NCBI GenBank assembly: GCA_964481195.1
Contig: CAYZTB010000004.1
Span: 31,653-95,652, forward strand
Source: Palsa-948 sp964481195
GTDB taxonomy: Bacteria > Bacteroidota > Bacteroidia > Palsa-948
Length of the DNA stretch: 64,000 bases
Direction: 5' to 3'
The notes under the pieces are model-generated. The model made no database searches. It had not been told where the DNA came from and saw nothing but the letters and a program-made list of their open reading frames with translations. Both the position numbers and the translations under genes were made by a program. Numbering within the stretch: the first letter of the stretch is position 1; every line of letters begins with the position of its first letter. Below are positions 50,109-58,078 of the stretch, one piece after another.

Positions 50109-52083
50109 CTAATTGTTTTAGCTCTTCCAGTTCAGCCTCATTTACAAACCCACCTTTTTCTTTTGCGGTAAGCATATCCTGTAATGCCTCGTTAAATTTC
50201 CCTAAACTTTTATACGAAAGTGCACGGTTGGCATAAGCGCTAACATTATCGGGCTTCAGCTCCAATGATTTACTAAAGCTTATTACAGACTCTTCATATT
50301 TACCACTCATGCTTAAAATGATTCCTCGGTTGTTATAGGCTTGTCCGTTTTCGGGAGCAAATTCAATTGTTTTATTTATATCTGCCAAGGCTTTGTTTAG
50401 CTTACCGCTTTTTCCATACGCTTCGGAGCGAGCATAAAAGCCTTCGCCACTTTGAGGGTTAATATTTATTATTTCAGAAAAATCTTTTATGGCACTTTCA
50501 AAATAATTTTTTTCTACATAAATAGTACCCCTGCTTAAGTAGTTCAGATAATCTGTTGGAACTTGGTTTATGGCTTTAGTGAAAGAATTAATGGCATCGT
50601 CTTTCTTTTTCAGCCGCACTTCGATAAGTCCTTTGTTTCTCCAGGCATTGGGATAGCGTGGTTTTAATTTCACTAATGCAATAAAATCTTGCAGCGCTTC
50701 TTCGTTACGCGAGGAATCGGATAGCACAGCTCCGCGGTTGGTATAAAGGATAGCGGCTTGATGTCCGTTATTTATGGCATCAGTATAAAGCGTGATGCTA
50801 TCGTGCCATACTTTGTTTCTATTAAATGAAGAGTAAGCTAAAAGCAGCAAGCAAACACCGGCTCCTGATAACACCATTTTATTTTTTAATAAAGGAGTTA
50901 TGTAATAGGCGACAATAAAAAATAATCCTATAGAAGGCAGGTAGGTGTATCGATCGGCATACAAGGCATCGCCAACAGGTAAAAGTTGTAACACCAGCGC
51001 GATAGTTATTATAAAAAATGCTGCACCAAACAAAACAAATTTCGATTCTTTAAAATATTTCCAGATGATAAATGCAAGTGCTAACAACACGGCCGGGCTT
51101 AAATAAACCCAGATGGTATTTATTTTATCATCGGTTTCGGGATAGGGGTAGAAGCAGCTAAGATTTATTGGTAAAATAATTTTATGCAGGTAGGTCATGA
51201 GTGCATAACAAGAAAATAATAGTCGTTCGTACAATGGAAAGTATTGAAACGTTTGCATGGCACCTGCTTTGCCTTGCACATTGATGGCCAGCACACCAAA
51301 AGCAATAGCCAATAAAAAGAAAGGAACTTTTTCTAAAATAGTTTGCTTGTTTATTTTTCTGCCCAACAAAAAATCCACAGCAAAGAAAACTAAGGGCAAC
51401 ACCACTGCTTGTGCTTTGGAGAGAAGAGCGAGGGTGAAGAGGAAGAGAAGAAGCCCCACCCTTGCCCTCCCCATAAGGGAGGGAAATAGTGCGACAGTTC
51501 CTCCCCTAGCGGGGGAGGTAAGTAGAGAGCCCGATATATACAAATACAAACTCCACAAAAAGAAAAATCCGTACAACACATCTTTGCGTTCGGATATCCA
51601 GGCAACGGATTCTACATGCAACGGATGAATACCAAATAGGAGGGAGGTGAGGAAAGCTACTAAGAGCGCATTGCTTTTGAAGAGAAAGGATCCAATTTTT
51701 TGTATTATCAAAAAAACAAAAAGCGTATTCAGTAAATGTAAAACCAGGTTTGTTAAATGATATCCAAATGGATTTAGTTCCCAGATTTTATATTCCAGCA
51801 TATAACTTAACATAGTAAGCGGCTGATAATTACCCACAAACTGTTCCGAGAAAATTAGTTTGATGTTAACTACATTTAAAGTGTGAACTGCCGGATTGTT
51901 AATGAGGTATTGGGGATCATCCAGGTTAACGAATTTATTTTGTAAGGAAGGCAAGAAAACTAAAAAGGTAATGGCTAAGATTATAGGTAAAAAGTATTTT
52001 TTATACTTTGAAAAAACACCTTCTGCAGGAATTTTATTCGAAGTAGCGGCTTTAATTTTCGGAGCAGGCTTTGCCATCCTCAA
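50095..52083 (-). CDS. TMTC-like membrane protein with TPR array and a repeat insertion
   Basis: A 662-residue protein with about eleven membrane helices and the outer-loop motif FVNLDDPQYLINN, as in TMTC/PMT-like proteins, then at least seven TPRs from about residue 430 (YTNRGAVLSDSSRNEEALQDF onward). Between YLYISGS and LLLFLFTLALLSKAQ an extra segment (LTSPARGG...SLMGRARVG) is encoded by GC-rich palindromes at 51453-51518 and lengthens the loop. The start codon could be the ATG at 52083 or the next one (MAKPAPK) two codons later. It is paralogous in layout to 31843-33927. Confidence 0.82.
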   Translation of the reverse strand: MRMAKPAPKIKAATSNKIPAEGVFSKYKKYFLPIILAITFLVFLPSLQNKFVNLDDPQYLINNPAVHTLNVVNIKLIFSEQFVGNYQPLTMLSYMLEYKIWELNPFGYHLTNLVLHLLNTLFVFLIIQKIGSFLFKSNALLVAFLTSLLFGIHPLHVESVAWISERKDVLYGFFFLWSLYLYISGSLLTSPARGGTVALFPSLMGRARVGLLLFLFTLALLSKAQAVVLPLVFFAVDFLLGRKINKQTILEKVPFFLLAIAFGVLAINVQGKAGAMQTFQYFPLYERLLFSCYALMTYLHKIILPINLSCFYPYPETDDKINTIWVYLSPAVLLALAFIIWKYFKESKFVLFGAAFFIITIALVLQLLPVGDALYADRYTYLPSIGLFFIVAYYITPLLKNKMVLSGAGVCLLLLAYSSFNRNKVWHDSITLYTDAINNGHQAAILYTNRGAVLSDSSRNEEALQDFIALVKLKPRYPNAWRNKGLIEVRLKKKDDAINSFTKAINQVPTDYLNYLSRGTIYVEKNYFESAIKDFSEIININPQSGEGFYARSEAYGKSGKLNKALADINKTIEFAPENGQAYNNRGIILSMSGKYEESVISFSKSLELKPDNVSAYANRALSYKSLGKFNEALQDMLTAKEKGGFVNEAELEELKQLANKK
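51453..51518. repeat. Paired CTCCCC palindromes inside a TMTC-like gene
   Basis: Hairpins CCCTCCCC/GGGAGGG (51465-51483) and CCTCCCC/GGGGGAGG (51500-51518), read in frame. The DNA layout (two GC-rich hairpins) and the encoded SPARGG/GRAR peptide resemble the hutU insertions. Confidence 0.8.
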
Positions 52084-52156
52084 AAATAAAAAATCCCGAC
52101 CAGTTGAGGTTAGATTAATAAGTGTTTGAAAAACGATACAAAAAAAATTAGTTTAG

Positions 52157-52250
52157 GCTCCGTGTTACTCTGTGCTCTTTGTGTCTCTGTGTTGGATGTT
52201 TTAACACATAGCCCACAGAGTAGTAAGAGTCCCACAGAGAGACACCTCTG
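52157..52250. repeat. ACACAGAG-type repeat after sdhB
   Basis: The left arm reads CTCCGTGTTACTCTGTGC to CTCTGTGTTGGA; the right arm reads TTTTAACACATAGCCCACAGAG to CCCACAGAGAGAC. The arms are head to head, termini meeting in the centre, unlike the 12671 and 55147 copies. Confidence 0.75.
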
Positions 52251-52309
52251 CTCCAGATATTTTTGTGCCCCTGCCTGAGAAGATTTTTCTTTACAGAGGC
52301 ATTAACAGA

Positions 52310-53053
52310 TTATTCAGCAAGATTGGACATCATATATTCTCGGTTCATTCTAGCAATGTTTGAAAGCGATATCTCTTTTGGACATTCTGCTTCGCAGCTG
52401 CCAGTGTTGGTACAATTTCCAAACCCTTCGGCATCCATTTGTGCCACCATACTTTGTACACGTTCCTTGCGCTCCACATGTCCTTGAGGCAATAATGCTA
52501 GCTGAGAAACTTTTGCAGAAACAAAAAGCATAGCCGATGAATTTTTGCAAGCAGCAACACAAGCACCACATCCAATGCAGGCAGCAGCGGCAAAAGCTTC
52601 ATCTGCATCGGGCTTTGGAATAGTTATGTTGTTTGCATCTTTTGCGTTTCCGGTATTTACAGATACAAAACCTCCTGCAGCGATGATGCGGTCAAAACCG
52701 GATCGATCCACCACCAAATCTTTCACCACCGGAAATCCTTTGGCTCTCCAAGGTTCAATTGTTATAGTATCTCCATCTTTGAAAGCACGCATGTGCAGCT
52801 GACACGTAGTGGTTCCATCCCAAGGGCCGTGCGCTCGTCCATTAATAAACATGGAACACATTCCACAAATTCCTTCGCGGCAGTCGTGATCAAAGGCAAC
52901 GGGCTCCTCGTTCTTTCCAATGAGACGCTCGTTAAGCACATCAATCATTTCCAAAAACGACATATCTTCCGATATCCCATCCACCGCATAACTGGCAAAG
53001 CCGCCTTTCTCGTTTTTGTTTTTTTGTCTCCAGATTTTTAATGTCAAATTCAT
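52310..53053 (-). CDS. sdhB: Succinate dehydrogenase/fumarate reductase iron-sulfur subunit
   Basis: A 247-residue iron-sulfur subunit. The [2Fe-2S] site is CREGICGMCSM plus TTTCQL; the two cubane-type clusters are bound by CIGCGACVAACKN and CTNTGSCEAECPKEI. It transfers electrons between the flavin subunit and the membrane cytochrome b. Length and motifs fit the Bacteroidota type. It lies downstream of sdhA, separated by a 102-base spacer that is mostly an ACACAGAG repeat. Confidence 0.95.
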   Translation of the reverse strand: MNLTLKIWRQKNKNEKGGFASYAVDGISEDMSFLEMIDVLNERLIGKNEEPVAFDHDCREGICGMCSMFINGRAHGPWDGTTTCQLHMRAFKDGDTITIEPWRAKGFPVVKDLVVDRSGFDRIIAAGGFVSVNTGNAKDANNITIPKPDADEAFAAAACIGCGACVAACKNSSAMLFVSAKVSQLALLPQGHVERKERVQSMVAQMDAEGFGNCTNTGSCEAECPKEISLSNIARMNREYMMSNLAE

Positions 53054-53067
53054 AGGTTGTATTTTTT

Positions 53068-53153
53068 CTCAGTGTAACTCTGGTTTTACCTCTGTGTTCT
53101 CTGTGTTGAAAAATTTAACACAGAGCGCGCAGAGGCGAATGAGTTTCACAGAG
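53068..53153. repeat. ACACAGAG-type repeat between sdhA and sdhB
   Basis: The left arm (53068-53110, CTCAGTGTAACTCTGG to CTCTGTGTTGAA) and the right arm (53114-53153, TTTAACACAGAGCG to TTTCACAGAG) are head to head with termini adjacent at 53110-53114. It fills nearly the whole spacer. Confidence 0.85.
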
Positions 53154-53155
53154 TA

Positions 53156-55135
53156 TTATTTATAACTACGCTGCGATGGATGAACAATGTCAAAAACCAA
53201 CTCTTCCTTATGTAATTCAGATTCGCCAACTCCTTTGTATTCCCAGGCTGCTACGTAGCTGAAGTTTTCATCATCGCGTTTTGCTTCTCCATCTTCGGTT
53301 TGAGATTCTTCACGAAAATGGCCTCCGCAAGATTCTTTTCTGTTGAGTGCATCTTTACACATTAATTCACCAAGCTCAATAAAATCTGCAACACGACCTG
53401 CTTTTTCCAGTTCTAAGTTCATTTCATTTTGCTCTCCTGGAATTCGAACATCCTTCCAGAATTCTTCGCGCAGCGCACGAATTTCGGCAATGGCTTCGTT
53501 CAATCCTTTTTCATTTCTTGCCATGCCGCACTTGTCCCACATGATTTTTCCTAATTTTTTGTGGAAATGATCTACGGACTTTGTTCCTTTGATGCTCATT
53601 AATTTATCCAGCTGCTCCTGCACTTTCTTTTCGGCTGCTACAAATGCTTCGTGGTCGGTAGGGATTGCTTTGGTGCGTATGTCTTGCGATAAATATGTTC
53701 CGATGGTGTAGGGCAATATAAAATATCCGTCCGCCAATCCTTGCATGAGTGCTGATGCTCCTAAGCGATTTGCTCCGTGATCCGAAAAGTTTGCTTCGCC
53801 CAGCGCGTACAACCCCGGTACGGATGTCATCAAGTCATAATCTACCCACAGTCCGCCCATGGTATAATGCACGGCAGGATAAATACGCATGGGAGTTTCG
53901 TACGGATTTTCTCCGGTAATTTTTGCATACATGTCAAATAGGTTGCCGTATTTTTCTTTTACCACTTCTTTTCCAAGTTCAATAATCCGTTCGTTGGAAA
54001 CATTATGCAGGTTTAGTTTGTTAACCTGACTTTTTCCGTAGCGCACAATGGCAGCAGTAAAATCTAGGAACACCGCCATTTTAGAAGTGCCCACTCCGTA
54101 CCCTTCATCGCATCTTTCTTTAGCTGCGCGTGATGCCACATCGCGTGGAACCAAGTTTCCAAAGGCGGGGTATCTTCTTTCTAAATAATAATCTCTTTCT
54201 TCTTCCGGAATGTCTTTAGCTTTTCTAGCATCTCCTTTTGCTTTGGGCACCCATATGCGTCCGTCATTTCGTAAGGATTCAGACATCAAGGTTAGTTTGG
54301 ATTGATGATCTCCCGAAACAGGAATGCAGGTAGGATGTATTTGAGTGTAGCAAGGATTTCCAAAGAATGCTCCTTGCTTATGCGCTTTCCATGCTGCGGT
54401 TACATTAGAACCCATGGCGTTGGTAGAAAGATAAAATACGTTTCCATAACCACCGGTGCAAAGTAAAACAGCGTGACCGAAATGCCTTTCCAGTTTTCCG
54501 CTGATTAGATCACGTGCAATGATGCCTCGCGCTTTTCCATCAATCATAACAATGTCCAGCATCTCGTGACGAGAATACATTTTTACGGTACCAAGGCCTA
54601 CTTGTCTTTCTAAAGCAGAATATGCTCCGAGCAAAAGTTGTTGTCCGGTTTGTCCTGCAGCATAAAAAGTACGCTGCACTTGTGTTCCACCAAACGAGCG
54701 GTTGCTTAAATAGCCTCCGTATTCACGAGCAAAAGGAACTCCTTGCGCTACACACTGATCAATAATATTGGAAGATACTTCTGCTAAGCGATATACGTTT
54801 CCTTCGCGTGCACGGTAGTCGCCACCTTTTACGGTATCGTAAAAAAGTCGAAACACGCTATCGCCATCGTTCTGATAATTTTTTGCTGCGTTAATTCCAC
54901 CCTGTGCTGCGATGGAGTGTGCACGTCTTGGAGAATCTTGAAAGCAGAAACATTTTACTTGGTAGCCAAGCTCTGCCAATGAAGATGCTGCTGATGCACC
55001 TGCAAGACCGGATCCTACCACAATGATTTCGATGCTGCGTTTGTTGGCAGGGTTTACCAGTGGGACAGTGGATTTATATTTGACCCACTTTGTTTCAAGA
55101 TCTCCCGCAGGAATTTTAGAATTTATTTTGCTCAT
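53156..55135 (-). CDS. sdhA: Succinate dehydrogenase/fumarate reductase flavoprotein subunit
   Basis: A 659-residue flavoprotein subunit. It shows the FAD-binding GSGLAGASAASSLAELG, the covalent flavin His in RRAHSIAAQGG, the active-site HPTCIPVSGDHQSKLTLMSE region and the ALGEANFSDHGANRLGASAL block. The size fits the B-type (cytochrome b558) enzymes of Bacteroidota (about 640-660). It catalyses succinate/fumarate interconversion at the cytoplasmic face of the membrane complex. The 5' neighbour is the GxxExxY element inserted between it and sdhC. Confidence 0.96.
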   Translation of the reverse strand: MSKINSKIPAGDLETKWVKYKSTVPLVNPANKRSIEIIVVGSGLAGASAASSLAELGYQVKCFCFQDSPRRAHSIAAQGGINAAKNYQNDGDSVFRLFYDTVKGGDYRAREGNVYRLAEVSSNIIDQCVAQGVPFAREYGGYLSNRSFGGTQVQRTFYAAGQTGQQLLLGAYSALERQVGLGTVKMYSRHEMLDIVMIDGKARGIIARDLISGKLERHFGHAVLLCTGGYGNVFYLSTNAMGSNVTAAWKAHKQGAFFGNPCYTQIHPTCIPVSGDHQSKLTLMSESLRNDGRIWVPKAKGDARKAKDIPEEERDYYLERRYPAFGNLVPRDVASRAAKERCDEGYGVGTSKMAVFLDFTAAIVRYGKSQVNKLNLHNVSNERIIELGKEVVKEKYGNLFDMYAKITGENPYETPMRIYPAVHYTMGGLWVDYDLMTSVPGLYALGEANFSDHGANRLGASALMQGLADGYFILPYTIGTYLSQDIRTKAIPTDHEAFVAAEKKVQEQLDKLMSIKGTKSVDHFHKKLGKIMWDKCGMARNEKGLNEAIAEIRALREEFWKDVRIPGEQNEMNLELEKAGRVADFIELGELMCKDALNRKESCGGHFREESQTEDGEAKRDDENFSYVAAWEYKGVGESELHKEELVFDIVHPSQRSYK

Positions 55136-55146
55136 AGTATTTACTT

Positions 55147-55611
55147 TTTTAACACAGAGGGCATGGAGAAAAAGAGTTACACGGAGTTTAAATTGCCGTT
55201 TATTTTTCTTCGGATACCTTCTTTTAATAAGGGAACATTAAAGTTAATTAAAAGTCCAAGTTTTTTATTTGCTAGTTTAAGATACGTTACTAATTGCGCT
55301 TCGTGAACAGGTAAAATATGTTCAACAGATTTAAATTCTAAAATTATCAAATCGTTCACTAGGGTATCAATAACAAATTCTTTATCAAGTTTTTCGCCTT
55401 TAAATGTAACTGGTAATATTACTTGTCTTTGCACATACAGCCCTTCTTTCAGCATTACGTTCTCAGCACATATTTCATATACAGATTCCATTAAACCCGG
55501 ACCAAGCTCTTTGTGCACTTCCATGCAACAATGAATTATTTGTTGAGAAAGATTATTGTAATCCTTCTCTGTGAAACTCTTAACCCTCTGTGTGCTCTGT
55601 GTTGAATTCAT
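55147..55611. mobile_element. Putative ACACAGAG/GxxExxY element inside the sdh operon
   Basis: The left arm, 55147-55191 (TTTTAACACAGAGGGC to ACACGGAGTTTAA), and the right arm, 55567-55611 (CTCTGTGAAACTC to CTCTGTGTTGAATTC), are inverted around a GxxExxY gene. It occupies almost all of the 481-base gap between the sdhC stop and the sdhA start. The gene-less copy at 12671-12753 matches both arms. Target duplication was not identified. Confidence 0.6.
55177..55611 (-). CDS. GxxExxY protein (PD-(D/E)XK nuclease-like), copy 2
   Basis: A 144-residue protein with the family motif in LGPGLMESVYEICAEN and a PD-(D/E)XK-like core: D in FVIDTLVND and the acidic-x-Lys in LEFKSVEHIL, then TYLKLANKKLGLLINFNVP. 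The first about 15 codons (MNSTQSTQRVKSFTEK) are translated repeat arm, and the stop lies within the opposite arm, so the gene is built into the repeat element. A start downstream of the arm is possible but no nearby ATG is visible. The function is unknown; the nuclease-like fold suggests a role in moving or maintaining the repeat. Confidence 0.87.
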   Translation of the reverse strand: MNSTQSTQRVKSFTEKDYNNLSQQIIHCCMEVHKELGPGLMESVYEICAENVMLKEGLYVQRQVILPVTFKGEKLDKEFVIDTLVNDLIILEFKSVEHILPVHEAQLVTYLKLANKKLGLLINFNVPLLKEGIRRKINGNLNSV

Positions 55612-55616
55612 ATTCT

Positions 55617-56300
55617 TTAGAACGTATTGCCTGCAATGCCGAAGTAAAACAAAACAGGAATGGACGCGAAGCCTACAAACACAATTCCGAAAGCAAACGC
55701 ACTTCCGATTAGGGATAATACAGGCATGTATTTTTTATTATTTAATCCTAAGCTTTGAAAAGCAGATTGGAAGCCATGGTTTAAATGAAATGATAAGATG
55801 AGGACAGATACAACATACAAAAGCACATACCAGCCATTTTGAAAAGCAACTTTCACTGCTTGTGCTACGTTTAGTTGATCTTCACCACCAACGGTGCCGG
55901 AGATTCGGTAAGGAACAAAGAAGTGCCAAAGGTGTACCACGATAAAGAAAAATATTAAGCTGCCGGTAATACCCATGTTGCGAGAAAACCAATTGCTGGT
56001 TTCGCCCACTTTGTACATCGCATATTTTACTGGACGCGCATCGGAGTTTTGTTTGGTTAAATTAATGGCTTGTAATACATGCACGATGATGGCTCCAAAC
56101 AAAAATACTTCTACTATACGAATGAATAAGCTGTGTACTAAGGTGTGAGAATACTCTACAAAGGCAAGACCTCCGTCAGAAGCAAACAATAATAGGTTTC
56201 CGTAAAGGTGCTCCACTAAAAATACGCAGAGGAATAAGCCGGTAGCAGCCATCACAGTTTTTCTGCCAAGGCTGGAATTTAAGAATTGGGTAATGGTCAT
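55617..56300 (-). CDS. sdhC: Succinate dehydrogenase cytochrome b558 subunit
   Basis: A 227-residue membrane subunit with five predicted helices. MTITQFLNSSLGRKTVMAATG, the His in VEHLYGNLLLF, IIVHVLQAINLTKQN, VVHLWHFFVPYR and SFHLNHGFQSAFQSLG carry the likely haem-b ligand histidines. It belongs to the b558 single-subunit type common in Bacteroidota. It is the first gene of sdhCAB, with a promoter-like TACATTTG (minus strand, 56339-56346) upstream. Confidence 0.94.
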   Translation of the reverse strand: MTITQFLNSSLGRKTVMAATGLFLCVFLVEHLYGNLLLFASDGGLAFVEYSHTLVHSLFIRIVEVFLFGAIIVHVLQAINLTKQNSDARPVKYAMYKVGETSNWFSRNMGITGSLIFFFIVVHLWHFFVPYRISGTVGGEDQLNVAQAVKVAFQNGWYVLLYVVSVLILSFHLNHGFQSAFQSLGLNNKKYMPVLSLIGSAFAFGIVFVGFASIPVLFYFGIAGNTF

Positions 56301-56338
56301 AAGTTATTAGGTATGAGTGCGGCATTTTGTTGCTGCTG

Positions 56339-56346
56339 CAAATGTA
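56339..56346 (-). promoter_or_regulatory. -7 promoter element of sdhCAB
   Basis: TACATTTG on the minus strand fits TAnnTTTG; a TTTTTTG stretch about 23 bases upstream could be the -33 element. Confidence 0.5.
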
Positions 56347-56422
56347 GCAGCATGAAGCAAATGGGGAAACAAAAAACCTTCAAAGTTTTTAACTAGTAGA
56401 GGGATTATTTCAAATAATAAAA

Positions 56423-57463
56423 TTATTGAAAGCTAGCAGCAGATTTATACAAGAAAGGATTAGGATTACCCCAGCGTAAAGAAATTTCAAATCCTCCTTT
56501 TCCGGAGGTTGCAGACTTAAGCCCCGATAAATTTACATCGTAGCTTACTCCTATTGTATATTCGGCAAATTCAAATTGCACGGAGGGTATAAAAGCATCT
56601 TTTACTCTCCAATAGGAGCCAAGCATAATAGAAGCACCTTTAACATAGCCAGTAAACTTTGATTCCTCACGCAACATATAACGGAAATAACATCCTGGGA
56701 GCATTTCCATGGCAGGACCTTGTCCCATGTATATAAAACCGGGTAATAAAGAGAAGTTTGTATTTTTTATTCCTATCAAGGCATCTACATGACCGGTAGT
56801 TTTCATATATAGTTGCTCATCGCTGCCATAAAAAGTATACTTGGGTGTGTTTAAGTGTGTAATGGCTAGTCCAGCATGGATAATAACCATATCATTTGCA
56901 GAGGAATACTGTTGACCTTTTGCATATTGATATAAAAGACCAAGTCCCACATCCGGATATCCAAATTTATTATCGCCTACCGGCTCGTTACTTTGTGCAT
57001 TAGGATCAAAGGAGCCATTTACATACTGCTCATCCCAAGTAAGCTTTGAATAATCAATGCTTCGTTGTGCATAACCGCCAACTAAACAAGCGCCCAAGGT
57101 GCTTTTAGCATTTACCTGTGTGTGGTATCCAAAAGAAAGATTTGCTTGTGTAGTTTTCAGGTTTCCATCTCCTGCCTTATCGCTAAAAATATTTAATCCA
57201 GTAGCAAGCCACTTAGTTTTCCATTGTTTTTGCTTTAATCTACCATCATAGGAAAGCATCATGGTCCTGTAAGCATTAGGGGTGATGCTTGTCCACTGAC
57301 TTTTATAATTTATGATTACCTCTTGAGCTTTATAAGCACCTGCCTGAGCTGGGTTTACAATAAGAGGAGTAAGGTTATATTGCGAAAAGTGAATGTCTTG
57401 AGCAAAGCCCGTAGAAACAGACAACGAAAAAACAACAAACAAAGCGCGAACTATAATTTTCAT
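56423..57463 (-). CDS. PorP/SprF family T9SS-associated membrane protein
   Basis: A 346-residue outer-membrane protein. Signal peptide MKIIVRALFVVFSLSVSTGFA, then the typical QDIHFSQYNLTPLIVNPAQAG and IINYKSQWTSI. The remainder is a beta-barrel ending SLRWGNP. PorP/SprF proteins act with the type IX secretion system in protein export and surface attachment. No other T9SS core genes are adjacent; isolated copies usually serve specific cargo. The frame opens four codons earlier. Confidence 0.9.
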   Translation of the reverse strand: MKIIVRALFVVFSLSVSTGFAQDIHFSQYNLTPLIVNPAQAGAYKAQEVIINYKSQWTSITPNAYRTMMLSYDGRLKQKQWKTKWLATGLNIFSDKAGDGNLKTTQANLSFGYHTQVNAKSTLGACLVGGYAQRSIDYSKLTWDEQYVNGSFDPNAQSNEPVGDNKFGYPDVGLGLLYQYAKGQQYSSANDMVIIHAGLAITHLNTPKYTFYGSDEQLYMKTTGHVDALIGIKNTNFSLLPGFIYMGQGPAMEMLPGCYFRYMLREESKFTGYVKGASIMLGSYWRVKDAFIPSVQFEFAEYTIGVSYDVNLSGLKSATSGKGGFEISLRWGNPNPFLYKSAASFQ

Positions 57464-57540
57464 GATAAACAACAAGATTTCCTGTCCTGTAAAGATGCAA
57501 ATAATCTATCTATGGGCAAAATATTTAATAGTTTATTCGT

Positions 57541-57548
57541 TACATTTG
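57541..57548 (+). promoter_or_regulatory. -7 promoter element of the lipoprotein-LuxE pair
   Basis: TACATTTG matches the consensus and lies 14 bases before the ATG at 57563. Confidence 0.5.
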
Positions 57549-57562
57549 CTACAAGCTGAAAA

Positions 57563-58078
57563 ATGAAGAAAACCTTATTATATACCTTGTTGTTTACTGC
57601 GTTGGTTTATTCTTCTTGTATAGAAAAACCAGTTTATCCTTCTACGCCTGTTATAGCGTACGAGAATTTTCTAAAATATGGGAACGACCCTAAAAATCCG
57701 GATTCTGTTGAATTGGTAGTATCATTTACAGATAACGAAGGAGATATAGGTCTGGAGCAATCTGATACGGTTCCTGCATTTTTTAAAAGCGGAAATATTT
57801 GGCTAGTGTATTTTTATGATTCTGCCAATACCGGTATTTGGGCAGCCTATGATAATTCACCTGCTTCTCCAGTTCCCTTTGATACATTTAAATTTGCTTA
57901 CCGTGTGCCTCCTGTTTTACCTCCTGGCGATCCCTCTGAGCCCATGAAAGGATTTATTTATGTAAAGCAAAAACCTTTTGTAAAGGCGCATGAAAGTATT
58001 AAATATGTAGTATATCTATACGATAGAGCTTTACACAGAAGTGATACTATTCATACTCCAAAGATATCGTTTAAGTAA
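57563..58078 (+). CDS. Putative lipoprotein
   Basis: A 171-residue lipoprotein (MKKTLLYTLLFTALVYSSC; Cys at 19). The body is beta-rich with DNEGDIGLEQSDTVP and a Pro-rich linker (VPPVLPPGDPSEPM). Similar small lipoproteins with a DNEGD(I/L)G signature are common in Bacteroidota; the function is unknown. Its stop is directly followed by the LuxE-like gene's start. Confidence 0.72.
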   Translation: MKKTLLYTLLFTALVYSSCIEKPVYPSTPVIAYENFLKYGNDPKNPDSVELVVSFTDNEGDIGLEQSDTVPAFFKSGNIWLVYFYDSANTGIWAAYDNSPASPVPFDTFKFAYRVPPVLPPGDPSEPMKGFIYVKQKPFVKAHESIKYVVYLYDRALHRSDTIHTPKISFK

